Source of the DNA: Pseudomonas capeferrum
GTDB taxonomy: Bacteria; Pseudomonadota; Gammaproteobacteria; Pseudomonadales; Pseudomonadaceae
NCBI RefSeq assembly: GCF_000731675.1
Contig: NZ_JMIT01000003.1
Coordinates: forward strand, 168,058 to 232,057
Reading direction: 5' to 3'
Length of the DNA: 64,000 nt
Shown: positions 7,754 to 16,622 of the stretch, piece by piece
How positions within the stretch are numbered: the first letter of the stretch is position 1
Layout of the letters: every line of letters starts with the position of its first letter
Translations under genes and position numbers: made by a program
Notes under the pieces: model-generated
Told to the model about the DNA's origin: nothing
Databases searched by the model: none
The model's input: the letters and a program-made list of their open reading frames with translations, nothing else

Positions 7754-9642
7754 CACAGGGCCGATTCCTGGGTAACGGTGGCGGGAGCGAACTCGGTCTT
7801 GAGCCGGCCGTGCTCGTCGAGCAACCAGGCGTCCATGATCTGGCGCACCACCGGTGCGGCGACGCCAGAGCCTGACTCGCCGTTCTCGACCATCACCGAA
7901 ATCACGATCTTCGGGTCATCGGCCGGTGCAAAGGCGACGAACAAGGCGTGGTCGCGGTGGCGTTCCTGAAGTTTGTTGCGGTCGTATTTTTCGCCTTGCT
8001 TGATCGCCACCACCTGGGCGGTACCGCTCTTGCCGGCGATACGGTACTGGGCGCCAACCGCAGCCTTGCGCGCGGTACCCCGTGCGCCATGCATCACCTG
8101 CTCCATGCCATGGGTAACCTTGGCCCAGTCGGACTTGTCCCGCAGGATGATGTTTTCCATGGGGTTGTCGTCCACCGGTGGCTGGCCTTCGATGGTCTTG
8201 GCCAGGTGCGGGCGGTTCCACACGCCTTTGTTGGCGATCAACGCGGTGGCCTGGGCAAGCTGCAGCGGCGTGGCCTGCATGTAGCCCTGGCCGATACCGA
8301 GAATCAGGGTTTCACCGGGGAACCAGGCCTGGCGACGGGTGGCGCGCTTCCATTCACGCGACGGCATGAGCCCGGAGGACTCTTCGAACATGTCGAGGGA
8401 CACCTTCTGGCCAATGCCGAACTTGTTCATGTAGGTGGACAGGCGGTCGATGCCCATCTTGTGGGCAAGGTCGTAGAAGTAGGTGTCGTTGGAGCGCATG
8501 ATCGCGGTATCCAGGTCGACCCAGCCATCGCCAGAGCGGTTCCAGTTACGGTACTTGTGATCGTAATTGGGCAACTGGTAATAGCCTGGGTCGAACACCC
8601 GGCTGCCGGCATTGACAACGCCACTGTCCAGGCCGGCGATGGCCACCGCCGGCTTGATGGTCGAGCCGGGCGGGTACAGCCCGCGCAACACGCGGTTGAA
8701 CAGCGGCCGGTCGATCGAATCACGCAGTTCGGCATAGGCCTTGAAGCTGATGCCGGTGACGAACAGGTTGGGGTCGAAGCTCGGCTGGCTGACCATTGCC
8801 AGCACCTCACCCGTGCGCGGATCGAGCGCAACTACCGCGCCGCGCCGGCCGCCCAGGGCCGCTTCGGCGGCTTCCTGCAGCTTGATGTCCAGGCTCAGGA
8901 CGATGTCCTTGCCCGGCTTCGGGTCGGTACGCTTGAGCACCCGCAGCACCCGGCCGCGGGCGTTGGTCTCGACTTCTTCGTAACCGACCTGGCCGTGCAG
9001 GGCATCTTCGTAGAAGCGCTCGATACCGGTCTTGCCGATATGGTGCGTGCCGCTGTAATTCACCGGGTCCAGGGTTTTCAGCTCTTTCTCGTTGATGCGC
9101 CCGACATACCCCACCGAGTGCGCGAAGTGTGCACCCTGCGGATAGTGCCGCACCAACTGCGCGACCACTTCCACGCCCGGCAGGCGGAACTGGTTCACTG
9201 CCACACGGGCAATCTGCTCTTCGTTGAGCTCGAACAGGATGGGCACCGGCTCGAACGGCCGGCGGCCTTGGCGCATGCGTTTTTCGAAGAGGGCGCGGTC
9301 GTCCGCTGTCAGCTCCAGCACTTCGACGATGTTGTCCAGCACCACCTGCCAGTCCCCTGCGCGTTCACGGGTCATGGACAGGCTGAAGCTGGGCCGGTTA
9401 TCGGCGATGATCACCCCGTTTCGGTCGAAGATCAGCCCGCGGGTCGGCGGGATCGGCTGCACATGCACCCGGTTGTTCTCCGACAGCGTCGAGTGGTAGT
9501 CGTACTGGATGATCTGCAGGTAATACAGCCGCGCGATCAAGACGCAGATAAGCAGCATGATCGCCACCGCGCCGACCACGACGCGGTTACGCACCAGGCG
9601 GGCGTCTTTCTCGTGGTCCTTGAGACGGATCGGCTGCGACAT
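7753..9642 (-). CDS. mrdA: Penicillin-binding protein 2 (elongation transpeptidase)
   Basis: Cross-links new peptidoglycan during side-wall elongation in complex with RodA. A single N-terminal membrane helix (about residues 20-40) precedes a periplasmic pedestal domain and a transpeptidase domain. The catalytic motifs are STIK (Ser327-Lys330), SND (in MRSNDTYFY) and KSGTAQ. The length of 629 residues is normal for PBP2. It lies 16 bases downstream of rlmH and overlaps rodA. Confidence 0.97.
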   Translation of the reverse strand: MSQPIRLKDHEKDARLVRNRVVVGAVAIMLLICVLIARLYYLQIIQYDYHSTLSENNRVHVQPIPPTRGLIFDRNGVIIADNRPSFSLSMTRERAGDWQVVLDNIVEVLELTADDRALFEKRMRQGRRPFEPVPILFELNEEQIARVAVNQFRLPGVEVVAQLVRHYPQGAHFAHSVGYVGRINEKELKTLDPVNYSGTHHIGKTGIERFYEDALHGQVGYEEVETNARGRVLRVLKRTDPKPGKDIVLSLDIKLQEAAEAALGGRRGAVVALDPRTGEVLAMVSQPSFDPNLFVTGISFKAYAELRDSIDRPLFNRVLRGLYPPGSTIKPAVAIAGLDSGVVNAGSRVFDPGYYQLPNYDHKYRNWNRSGDGWVDLDTAIMRSNDTYFYDLAHKMGIDRLSTYMNKFGIGQKVSLDMFEESSGLMPSREWKRATRRQAWFPGETLILGIGQGYMQATPLQLAQATALIANKGVWNRPHLAKTIEGQPPVDDNPMENIILRDKSDWAKVTHGMEQVMHGARGTARKAAVGAQYRIAGKSGTAQVVAIKQGEKYDRNKLQERHRDHALFVAFAPADDPKIVISVMVENGESGSGVAAPVVRQIMDAWLLDEHGRLKTEFAPATVTQESAL

Positions 9643-9658
9643 CGGACTGCTTACAGGC

Positions 9659-10126
9659 TCATTTGTGGTAAGGATGCCCGGACAACACGGTCCAGGCGCG
9701 GTAGATCTGCTCGCCGATGAGTATCCTTACCAACGGGTGCGGCAACGTCAGCGGCGACAGCGACCAGCGTTGCTCGGCGCGCGCGCAGACCTCAGGCGCC
9801 AGCCCTTCCGGGCCGCCAACCATCAAATTCACCGTGCGCGCATCCAGGCGCCAGCGGTCCAGCTCGGTCGCCAGTTGCTCGGTGCTCCAGGGCTTGCCAT
9901 GGACCTCGAGGGTAACGATGCGTTCCCCAGGCTGCACCTTGCTCAGCATGGCCTCGCCCTCCTGACGGATCAGGCGAGCGACGTCGGCATTCTTGCCACG
10001 GGTATTCAGCGGGATTTCCACCAGCTCGAGCGACAGCTCCGGGGGCAGGCGCTTGGCATATTCATGCCAACCGTCCTCGACCCACTTGGGCATGCGCGAG
10101 CCGACCGCGATCAGGCGCAGACGCAC
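9659..10126 (-). CDS. rlmH: 23S rRNA pseudouridine-1915 N3-methyltransferase
   Basis: SPOUT-family methyltransferase that methylates pseudouridine 1915 in helix 69 of 23S rRNA. The 155-residue product matches the family size, with the knot region VNLMVGGPEGLAPEV and the conserved C-terminal tail HPLVRILIGEQIYRAW...HPYHK. It starts with GTG, preceded by aaggaagc. It sits between rsfS and mrdA, as in most gammaproteobacteria. Confidence 0.97.
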   Translation of the reverse strand: MRLRLIAVGSRMPKWVEDGWHEYAKRLPPELSLELVEIPLNTRGKNADVARLIRQEGEAMLSKVQPGERIVTLEVHGKPWSTEQLATELDRWRLDARTVNLMVGGPEGLAPEVCARAEQRWSLSPLTLPHPLVRILIGEQIYRAWTVLSGHPYHK

Positions 10127-10135
10127 GACGCTTCC

Positions 10136-10558
10136 TTATTCCCGGTCTTTGATCTTGTCATCGAAGTAGGCGCTGACGTTTTCCGGGCTGTGATGCTTGG
10201 CATCAACAGCACGGCTCTGCTCGGCACCGGCCCACAAACGCTCCAGGTCGTAGAACTGACGGGCAGCGGCGGTCATCATGTGCACGATGACGTCATTCAG
10301 GTCCAGCAGCACCCAGTCGCTGTCGCCCTTGCCTTCTTCGCCCAGCGGCTGCGCGCCTTGTTTCTTGACCGCTTCACGGACCTTTTCCAGCATCGCGTTG
10401 ATCTGGCGGTTGGAGGTACCGGTGGCAATGATCATGTAGTCGGTCAGGCTGTGCTTTTCGCGCACGTCGATGACCTGGATGTCCTGGGCCTTGACGTCTT
10501 CCAGCGCGCTAATGGTCAGTTTGACCAGATCTTCGCCGTGAATTTTCTGCTTGTTCAT
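10136..10558 (-). CDS. rsfS: Ribosomal silencing factor RsfS
   Basis: Binds ribosomal protein uL14 on the 50S subunit and blocks subunit joining when cells starve. The 139-residue protein has the family core IQVIDVREKHSLTDYMIIATGTSNR and GDSDWVLLDLNDVIVHMM. The start at 10558 (ATG, MNKQK) is chosen; a TTG 15 bases upstream would add five residues. It lies between nadD and rlmH. Confidence 0.95.
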   Translation of the reverse strand: MNKQKIHGEDLVKLTISALEDVKAQDIQVIDVREKHSLTDYMIIATGTSNRQINAMLEKVREAVKKQGAQPLGEEGKGDSDWVLLDLNDVIVHMMTAAARQFYDLERLWAGAEQSRAVDAKHHSPENVSAYFDDKIKDRE

Positions 10559-10600
10559 ATAAAACTCGTTCAACTTGTTGGATGAGGTGCCGGAGCACCG

Positions 10601-11260
10601 TCAGTTAGGCACACGATACAGTTCGTGCGCCTCGATGTAGGCCAGTACGGCGTCCGGCACCAGGAACCTCACCGACTTGCCGCTGGCCAGCAGCTGTCGG
10701 ATCTGTGTAGCCGACACCGCAAGCGGGGTCTGCCAGACGAACGAAATATTTCCCGCCGGGCCGGACATGGCGGTGGGATCGCTCTCGGAGCGCGCAGCCA
10801 GCAGGTTGCGCAGCTCGTCAGGGGGTTCTACGTCGGCATCCGGGCGTTGCAGCACCAGGATGTGACAGTGTTGCAGCAGTTCTTCCCAGCGGTGCCAGCC
10901 TGGCAAACCACAAAAGGCATCCCAGCCCAGCACCAGGAACAACTGGTCGTGCGTGCCCAGCTCGGCGCGGATCGACTCCAGTGTGTCGATGGTGTACGAC
11001 GGCTTGTCGCGCGCGAGCTCGCGGGCGTCGACACTCAGGCGCTCGACACCCTGCACGGCACTTTGCACCATCGCCAGGCGATCCTGCGCGGCCACTTGCG
11101 GCGTGTCGCGGTGCGGCGGCCGGGCGTTGGGCAGCAGGCGCAACTCGTCCAACGCCATGAGCTCGGCCACTTCCAGCGCGCTGCGCAAGTGGCCGATGTG
11201 CACGGGGTCGAAGGTGCCGCCTAGAATGCCGATGCGCCGGACTGCCTGGGCCTTGCTCAA
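10601..11260 (-). CDS. nadD: Nicotinate-nucleotide adenylyltransferase
   Basis: Adenylates nicotinate mononucleotide in NAD synthesis. The 219-residue protein has the nucleotidyltransferase motif GGTFDPVHIGHL and the C-terminal SATQIR (ISxTxxR type) motif that binds the ATP phosphates. Translation appears to begin at a TTG at 11258-11260, because no ATG or GTG precedes the GGTFDP motif in frame; aggag lies about ten bases upstream. The TTG is two bases from the proA stop, so expression is probably coupled to proA. Confidence 0.96.
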   Translation of the reverse strand: MSKAQAVRRIGILGGTFDPVHIGHLRSALEVAELMALDELRLLPNARPPHRDTPQVAAQDRLAMVQSAVQGVERLSVDARELARDKPSYTIDTLESIRAELGTHDQLFLVLGWDAFCGLPGWHRWEELLQHCHILVLQRPDADVEPPDELRNLLAARSESDPTAMSGPAGNISFVWQTPLAVSATQIRQLLASGKSVRFLVPDAVLAYIEAHELYRVPN

Positions 11261-11261
11261 C

Positions 11262-12533
11262 TCAGCAGGACTCCTGGCCGCGCAGCTGGCCGTCGCCGAT
11301 CACCACGTACTTCTCGCAGGTCAGCCCTTCCAGGCCGACCGGGCCGCGGGCATGCAGCTTGTCGGTGGAAATACCGATCTCCGCACCCAGGCCGTACTCG
11401 AAACCGTCGGCAAAGCAGGTCGGGGTATTGAGCATCACCGACGCCGAGTCGACCTCGGCCATGAACTGGCGGGCCTGGCCCTGGTGCTCGGTGATGATCG
11501 AATCGGTGTGGTGCGAGCCATAGTGGTTGATGTGCTCGATGGCCTGGTCCAGGTCATCGACCACACGAATCGACAGGATCGCATCCAGGTACTCGGTGTG
11601 CCAGTCGTCTTCGCTGGCCGGCTTGGCGTCGATGAACGCACGCGTGCGCTCGCAGCCACGCAGTTCGACGCCTTTTTCCTGGAAACGGCGGGCCATTTCC
11701 GGCAGGAACCGTTCGGCTACGCGCTGGTCGACCAGCAGGGTTTCCATGGCGCCACAGATGCCGTAGCGGTAGGTCTTGGCGTTGAAGGCGACGCGCCAGG
11801 CCTTGTCCAGGTCGGCGTGCTCGCTGACGTAGACATGGCAGATGCCGTCCAGGTGCTTGATCACCGGCACCCGCGCATCGCGGCTGATACGCTCGATCAG
11901 GCCACGGCCGCCGCGCGGCACGATGACATCAACGAACTCGGGCATGCTGATCAGCGCGCCCACGGCTTCGCGGTCGGTGGTCTCGACCACCTGCACCACT
12001 GCCGCCGGCAGGCCGGCCTCGGCCAGGCCGCGCTGGATGCAGGTGGCGATGGCACGGTTGGAGTGGATCGCTTCGGAGCCGCCACGCAGGATGGTCGCGT
12101 TGCCGGATTTAAGGCACAGGCTGGCAGCGTCGATGGTCACGTTCGGGCGTGATTCGTAGATGATCCCGATCACCCCCAGCGGAGCGCGCATCTTGCCGAC
12201 CTGAATACCCGATGGGCGGTAGCTCATATCGCGGATGGCACCGACCGGGTCCGGCAGGCTGGCCACCTGGCGCAGGCCGGTGATCATGCCGTCGATACGC
12301 GCCGGGGTCAGCGCCAGGCGGTCGAGCAGCGCTGGCTCCAGGCCATTGCCGCGGCCGGCGGCCAGGTCCAGCTCGTTGGCGGCGGTCAGCTCGGCGCGTG
12401 CGGCGTCCAAAGCGTCGGCGGCCGCTTGCAAGGCGCGGTTCTTCTGCGCGGTGCTGGCACGGCCGATCACCCGGGAAGCCTGGCGAGCAGCGCGACCCAA
12501 ACGGGTCATGTAGTCAAGAACGGACTCAGTCAT
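11262..12533 (-). CDS. proA: Gamma-glutamyl phosphate reductase
   Basis: Reduces gamma-glutamyl phosphate to glutamate semialdehyde in proline synthesis, using NADPH. The 423-residue product is an aldehyde-dehydrogenase-fold enzyme with the catalytic cysteine in TYRYGICGAMET and other ProA signatures (KMRAPLGVIGIIYESRPNVT, GSHHTDSIIT, CFADGFEYGLGAEIGIST). The start at 12533 (MTESVLDYM) is the family-typical one. It is the first gene of the long minus-strand operon; proB lies elsewhere. Confidence 0.98.
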   Translation of the reverse strand: MTESVLDYMTRLGRAARQASRVIGRASTAQKNRALQAAADALDAARAELTAANELDLAAGRGNGLEPALLDRLALTPARIDGMITGLRQVASLPDPVGAIRDMSYRPSGIQVGKMRAPLGVIGIIYESRPNVTIDAASLCLKSGNATILRGGSEAIHSNRAIATCIQRGLAEAGLPAAVVQVVETTDREAVGALISMPEFVDVIVPRGGRGLIERISRDARVPVIKHLDGICHVYVSEHADLDKAWRVAFNAKTYRYGICGAMETLLVDQRVAERFLPEMARRFQEKGVELRGCERTRAFIDAKPASEDDWHTEYLDAILSIRVVDDLDQAIEHINHYGSHHTDSIITEHQGQARQFMAEVDSASVMLNTPTCFADGFEYGLGAEIGISTDKLHARGPVGLEGLTCEKYVVIGDGQLRGQESC

Positions 12534-12567
12534 GGGTTCGGTGTCTTGGCGAAGGGGAAATCGGCTG

Positions 12568-12573
12568 ATTATA
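12568..12573 (-). promoter_or_regulatory. proA: Candidate -10 element for proA
   Basis: On the minus strand a perfect TATAAT lies about 35 bases upstream of the proA ATG. I do not find a good -35 box at the usual distance, so this is only a candidate for the promoter of the proA-nadD-rsfS-rlmH-mrdA-rodA-mltB-rlpA operon. Confidence 0.35.
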
Positions 12574-12647
12574 ACTGGCGCGCAGGTGTACGCCCAGCGG
12601 CGGCTGGCGGATGGTAGAAAATGGCTGTTCACGACTTGGTATTTTCG

Positions 12648-12670
12648 GTGCCTGCGAGGTCGAGCGCCGC
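12648..12670. repeat. Half-copy of a palindromic repeat also at 37418-37467
   Basis: The 23 bases gtgcctgcgaggtcgagcgc plus cgc match 20 of 23 positions of the left arm of the long palindrome at 37418-37440. Only one arm is present here, between proA and the DNA glycosylase gene. It looks like the remnant of a dispersed repeat family. Confidence 0.5.
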
Positions 12671-12712
12671 CCCTCCCAAGGCAAACATCACCCTGGCGAA
12701 ACATATCGATAC

Positions 12713-12764
12713 CAATGAATCAGGGCACTGGTTCAGCCTCGATTAAGCCATTCATTGCTATTAT
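12713..12764 (+). promoter_or_regulatory. Inverted repeat and candidate -10 upstream of the glycosylase gene
   Basis: A perfect 8-base inverted repeat, caatgaat (12713-12720) and attcattg (12750-12757), brackets the region where a -35 box would be. A TATTAT at 12759-12764 sits about 30 bases before the glycosylase ATG. This could be an operator overlapping the promoter; no known regulator motif is recognised. Confidence 0.3.
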
Positions 12765-12793
12765 CCCCGCCTTTCCACCGACGAACTGCCAGC

Positions 12794-13462
12794 ATGCCAG
12801 CCCTGCCCGACAGCTTTTTCGACCGTGACGCCCAAATTCTGGCCAAGGCCCTGCTGGGCAAGGTCATCCGCCATCGCCAAGGCGACCTGTGGCTGGCGGC
12901 ACGCATCATCGAGACCGAGGCGTACTACCTTACCGACAAAGGCAGCCATGCTTCGCTCGGCTACACCGAAAAACGCAAGGCGCTGTTCCTCGACGGCGGG
13001 CACATCTATATGTACTACGCCCGCGGTGGCGACTCACTGAACTTCAGCGCCCAAGGCCCGGGCAACGCCGTGCTGATCAAATCCGCCTACCCTTGGCAGG
13101 ATGCGACCTCAGGCCCCAACAGCCTGGCGCAGATGCAGTTGAACAACCCCGATGCCGGCGGCAACCTGCGCCCGGCCGAGCGCCTTTGCGCCGGCCAGAC
13201 CCTGCTGTGCCGCGCACTGGGCTTGAAAGTGCCGCACTGGGACGCCCAACGGTTCGACCCCGAGCGGTTCTACGTCGACGATTGCGGCATCGCCGTACCG
13301 CGAGTGATCCAGGCCGCCCGCCTGGGCATCCCAGACGGGCGCGACGAACACCTGCCGTACCGCTTCGTCGACGCCGAATACGCCCGCGTCTGTACGCGGA
13401 ACCCGTTGCGTCGTGGCCAAGTCGAAGGCCAAGACTTCTTCATACTCGAACAAGGAAGCTGA
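12794..13462 (+). CDS. DNA-3-methyladenine glycosylase (AAG/MPG family)
   Basis: Base-excision repair enzyme that removes alkylated purines such as 3-methyladenine. The 222-residue protein resembles mammalian AAG rather than E. coli Tag or AlkA: it has RIIETEAYYLTDKGSHASLG (catalytic glutamate and substrate-pocket tyrosines), the strand with IYMYYARGGDSLNF, and the GPNSLAQMQ region. The start at 12794 is chosen because it gives the usual N-terminus (LPDSFFDRDA); there is no strong ribosome-binding site. It is followed after three bases by the DedA-PAP2 gene. Confidence 0.9.
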   Translation: MPALPDSFFDRDAQILAKALLGKVIRHRQGDLWLAARIIETEAYYLTDKGSHASLGYTEKRKALFLDGGHIYMYYARGGDSLNFSAQGPGNAVLIKSAYPWQDATSGPNSLAQMQLNNPDAGGNLRPAERLCAGQTLLCRALGLKVPHWDAQRFDPERFYVDDCGIAVPRVIQAARLGIPDGRDEHLPYRFVDAEYARVCTRNPLRRGQVEGQDFFILEQGS

Positions 13463-13465
13463 CAC

Positions 13466-14782
13466 ATGGGCCAATGGCTCGACAGCCTGACCGGCTGGCT
13501 AAGCGCCAACCCACAGTGGCTTGGCCTGGCGATTTTCCTGGTGGCCTGCATTGAATGCCTGGCCATTGCCGGCATCATCGTGCCTGGCACGGTGCTGCTG
13601 TTCGCGGTCGCCGTGCTGGCCGGCAGCGGTACCTTCAGCCTGGGCGAAACCCTGCTGCTGGGTTTTCTCGGCGGTTTGCTGGGCGATGCGCTGTCATACA
13701 CCGTGGGCAAGTATTTCCATCAGAACATCCGGCGTCTGCCGCTGCTGCGCCATCACCCGGAATGGATCGGCAGCGCCGAGGCCTACTTCCAGCGCTACGG
13801 CATCGCCAGCCTGCTGGTGGGGCGCTTCATCGGGCCGCTGCGGCCCATGCTGCCGATGGTCGCCGGCATGTTCGACATGCCGCTGCCGCGCTTCATCGCC
13901 GTCAGCCTGGTGGCCGGCGCCGGTTGGTCGGTCGCCTACCTGCTGCCAGGCTGGGCCACCGGCGCGGCCATGCGTCTACCGCTACCGGAAGGCTTCTGGC
14001 TGGATGCCGGCATCATCGCCGGCACCCTGGCAGTCATCATCGGCCTCAGCCTGACCACCAGCATTCGTGACCAGCGCCATGGAACACGACTGATCGCCGG
14101 CATGAGCTTCGCAGCCCTGACCGGGGTATTCCTCGGCTGGCCGTACCTGCACGAATTCGACCAGGGCGTGATGACACTGGTGCAGGAGCACCGCAGCCAG
14201 GCCGTCGACGGCGTTGTGGTGCTGGTGACCCGACTAGGCGATTTTCGCACCCAGTTCTTTCTCGGCGGGCTGCTGACCGGCCTGCTGCTGCTCGCCCGGC
14301 AATGGCGCCACGCCCTGTTTGCCGGCGGCGCCTTGATGGGGACGGCGCTAGCCAACGGCACGCTGAAATGGCTGTTCGCCCGCGCGCGCCCCGAGGTGCT
14401 GACCGACCCGCTGACGAGCTACAGCATGCCCAGCGGCCACAGCTCGGCGTCGTTCGCGTTCTTTCTGGTGATGGCGGTGCTCGCCGGGCGCGGCCAACCG
14501 CCGCGGATGCGCCTGACCTGGGTGATGCTGGGGTGCATCCCCGCCCTGGCGATTGCCTTGTCGCGGGTATACCTGGGGGCGCACTGGCCGACCGACATTC
14601 TGGCCGGCGCCCTGCTGGCGTGCTGCGTCTGTGCGTTGAGCCTGACCTTGTCGCAGTACCGCCAACCGCTTACCGCACTGCCGCTGCGGGTGTGGTGGCT
14701 GGTGCTGCCGGCGTGCATTGCGTTGCTGGCGTTCTTTGCCATGCATGCATTGCCGCAGGCGCTGCTGCGCTATCAGTACTGA
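13466..14782 (+). CDS. DedA-PAP2 fusion membrane phosphatase
   Basis: A 438-residue polytopic inner-membrane protein that joins two lipid-related modules. The N-terminal part (about residues 15-195) is a DedA/SNARE-associated domain with GRFIGPLRPMLPMVAG (119-134). The C-terminal part (about 210-410) is a PAP2 phosphatase with all three motifs: KWLFARARP (301-309), SMPSGHSS (320-327) and SRVYLGAHWPTD (366-377), including the catalytic histidines. It probably handles a lipid phosphate such as undecaprenyl pyrophosphate or phosphatidic acid, perhaps coupled to lipid flipping by the DedA half; the substrate is inferred. Confidence 0.9.
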   Translation: MGQWLDSLTGWLSANPQWLGLAIFLVACIECLAIAGIIVPGTVLLFAVAVLAGSGTFSLGETLLLGFLGGLLGDALSYTVGKYFHQNIRRLPLLRHHPEWIGSAEAYFQRYGIASLLVGRFIGPLRPMLPMVAGMFDMPLPRFIAVSLVAGAGWSVAYLLPGWATGAAMRLPLPEGFWLDAGIIAGTLAVIIGLSLTTSIRDQRHGTRLIAGMSFAALTGVFLGWPYLHEFDQGVMTLVQEHRSQAVDGVVVLVTRLGDFRTQFFLGGLLTGLLLLARQWRHALFAGGALMGTALANGTLKWLFARARPEVLTDPLTSYSMPSGHSSASFAFFLVMAVLAGRGQPPRMRLTWVMLGCIPALAIALSRVYLGAHWPTDILAGALLACCVCALSLTLSQYRQPLTALPLRVWWLVLPACIALLAFFAMHALPQALLRYQY

Positions 14783-14803
14783 GGCCGACTAAACACCGCA
14801 GCA

Positions 14804-15397
14804 TCAGGCAAACAACTCGCCCTGGATGCGCTCCAGCAGCCGCTGGATCTCTTCCAGGCGCAACTGCGGCGAATCGATCGCCAGCAGATCGAGCTTGTCC
14901 TCTTCCATGAACGGCAGCAGGTACGCCAACTGATTGGCCAACGCCTGCCGCCCGTCCACCGGTCGCGGCATGTCCAGCGCCTCGACCATCGGGTGTTCGC
15001 CCAAGGCAACCAGCAACGCCAGCAGGTCTTCGTCCGGCTCGCCCACCGGGCTGTCCGCCAACTCCGGCAGCCATTGCACCTGGCCCACCAGCAACTGGTC
15101 CTTCTGCACCTCGGTCTGCTCCAGGCTGAAACGCCGCACCCCTTCGACGCGGATCCCCAGCAGGCCGTTATCCTGCTGCACGAAGTCGCGGATCATCGCT
15201 TCGCAGCCGATCGAAGCCACCACCGGCGGCGCCTTGCCGACCTGCTCGCCTTCAAGGATGCACACCACACCAAAGCCCGCCCCCTGCTTCATGCAGCGGC
15301 TGATCATGTCCAGGTAACGCGCCTCGAAAATCTGCAAATCGAGAAAACAGCCGGGAAACAGCACGGTATTGAGGGGAAACAGCGGTAGCGTCATCAC
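14804..15397 (-). CDS. LON substrate-binding domain protein (peptidase S16 N-terminal-like)
   Basis: A 197-residue stand-alone LON (ASCH/PUA-like) domain without the ATPase and protease parts of Lon. The opening MTLPLFPLNTVLFPGCFLDLQIFEARYLDM is typical (here beginning MMTLPLFP), as is GFGVVCILEGEQVG. Such proteins are common in proteobacteria but their role is unknown; substrate recognition or RNA binding are suggestions only. It ends 21 bases from the convergent DedA-PAP2 gene and lies six bases downstream of lrgB. Confidence 0.9.
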   Translation of the reverse strand: MMTLPLFPLNTVLFPGCFLDLQIFEARYLDMISRCMKQGAGFGVVCILEGEQVGKAPPVVASIGCEAMIRDFVQQDNGLLGIRVEGVRRFSLEQTEVQKDQLLVGQVQWLPELADSPVGEPDEDLLALLVALGEHPMVEALDMPRPVDGRQALANQLAYLLPFMEEDKLDLLAIDSPQLRLEEIQRLLERIQGELFA

Positions 15398-15403
15398 AAC
15401 TCC

Positions 15404-16120
15404 TCAAGCCACCAGGCTGACCGCCAGCGGCAGGAACACCGCCGTGGCCACCCCCATCAGGCTCATCGCCAGCGCGGCAAAAGCGCCGCATTCGTCACTT
15501 TCCTGCAAGGCTACCGAAGTGCCCACCGCGTGCGCGGTAACGCCCAGCGACATGCCACGCGCTTCGGGGCTGTGCACACCCAGCCGGGTCAGCAGCGCTG
15601 GGCCGAAGATTGCGCCAATCACACCGGTGATCAACACGAACACCGCAGCCAGTGCGGCCACGCCGCCGATCTGCTCAGCCACCAGCATGGCGATCGGCGA
15701 AGTCACCGATTTTGGCGCCATGGTCATCAGGATCATGTGCTCGGCACCGAACCACCAGCCCAGCAGCAGGCAGCAGACGGTGGCGAACAGGCCCCCGACT
15801 ACCAGCGTAGTAAATGTCGGCCAGAACAGTTGGCGGATCCGCCGCAGGTTGAGATAGAGCGGCACAGCCAGAGCCACGGTGGCAGGCCCCAGTAGCGTGT
15901 TCATGATCTCGGTGCTTTTGCGGTACTCGCTGTAGTCGATGCCACACACGAGCAGCACCCCGATCACCAGCAGCATCGAAACCAGCACCGGCTGCAGGAA
16001 GATCCAGCGGGTCTTCTCGTACGCCGCGAGCACCACCTGGTAAGCCCCGAGGGTAATGCCGATACCAAACAAGGGGTGGTGGATGACTGCGTCGAGCGCG
16101 CCTTGCCAGTCGAACATCAT
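15404..16120 (-). CDS. lrgB: LrgB family membrane protein
   Basis: A 238-residue polytopic inner-membrane protein of the LrgB/CidB family, partner of LrgA. The family motif MAPKSVTSPIAM and LTGVIGAIFGPALL...GTSVAL are present. LrgAB systems are linked to control of murein hydrolase activity, pyruvate transport or glycolate export, depending on the organism. The start at 16120 has gaggag upstream and overlaps the lrgA stop codon by four bases. A longer open frame to 16228 runs inside lrgA and is rejected. Confidence 0.93.
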   Translation of the reverse strand: MMFDWQGALDAVIHHPLFGIGITLGAYQVVLAAYEKTRWIFLQPVLVSMLLVIGVLLVCGIDYSEYRKSTEIMNTLLGPATVALAVPLYLNLRRIRQLFWPTFTTLVVGGLFATVCCLLLGWWFGAEHMILMTMAPKSVTSPIAMLVAEQIGGVAALAAVFVLITGVIGAIFGPALLTRLGVHSPEARGMSLGVTAHAVGTSVALQESDECGAFAALAMSLMGVATAVFLPLAVSLVA

Positions 16121-16479
16121 GGCTGCTCCTCGCGCTTGCCCTGGCGATGGATGAGCTTTTGCATGAGCACGCCGACGAATACCAAGGTCAGCAGGCACGA
16201 AATGAACAACGCACCGGCAATCGCCCAAAAGTCGGCAGCAATATCCTTGGCATACACCATCACCCCCACCGCCGGAGGCACCAGCAACAGAGGCAGGTAA
16301 CGCAGCAGGCTGCCGGCAGCCTCGTTGAGCGGCTTGCCCACCTCACCCCGGGCCATCAGAAAGGCCAGCAGCAACAGCAAGCCGATGATCGGCCCTGGTA
16401 AAAACGGCACAAACAGGTGATTGATCGCCGTACCCAGCAGCTGGAACAACACCAGCCAGGTCAAACCACGCAACAGCAT
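16117..16479 (-). CDS. lrgA: LrgA/CidA family holin-like protein
   Basis: A 120-residue four-helix membrane protein of the CidA/LrgA family, with the diagnostic LFQLLGTAINHLFVPFLPGPIIGLLLLL. It has a holin-like size and topology. The ATG at 16479 is preferred to one at 16485 because the gggag is then six bases upstream instead of directly adjacent. It overlaps lrgB by four bases, so the two are made together. Confidence 0.92.
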   Translation of the reverse strand: MLLRGLTWLVLFQLLGTAINHLFVPFLPGPIIGLLLLLAFLMARGEVGKPLNEAAGSLLRYLPLLLVPPAVGVMVYAKDIAADFWAIAGALFISCLLTLVFVGVLMQKLIHRQGKREEQP

Positions 16480-16622
16480 AAGCATCTCCCTCGGGCATGG
16501 CGGCCATTATAAGCACGCCGCAGCTATAAGCCGATATTCGCCGAAAAACGCATAACTTGACTGAAACGGTTCGCCGTGCTGATCTTGCACTTTCGTACCA
16601 AATAACAACCTGGAGAGTCGCG

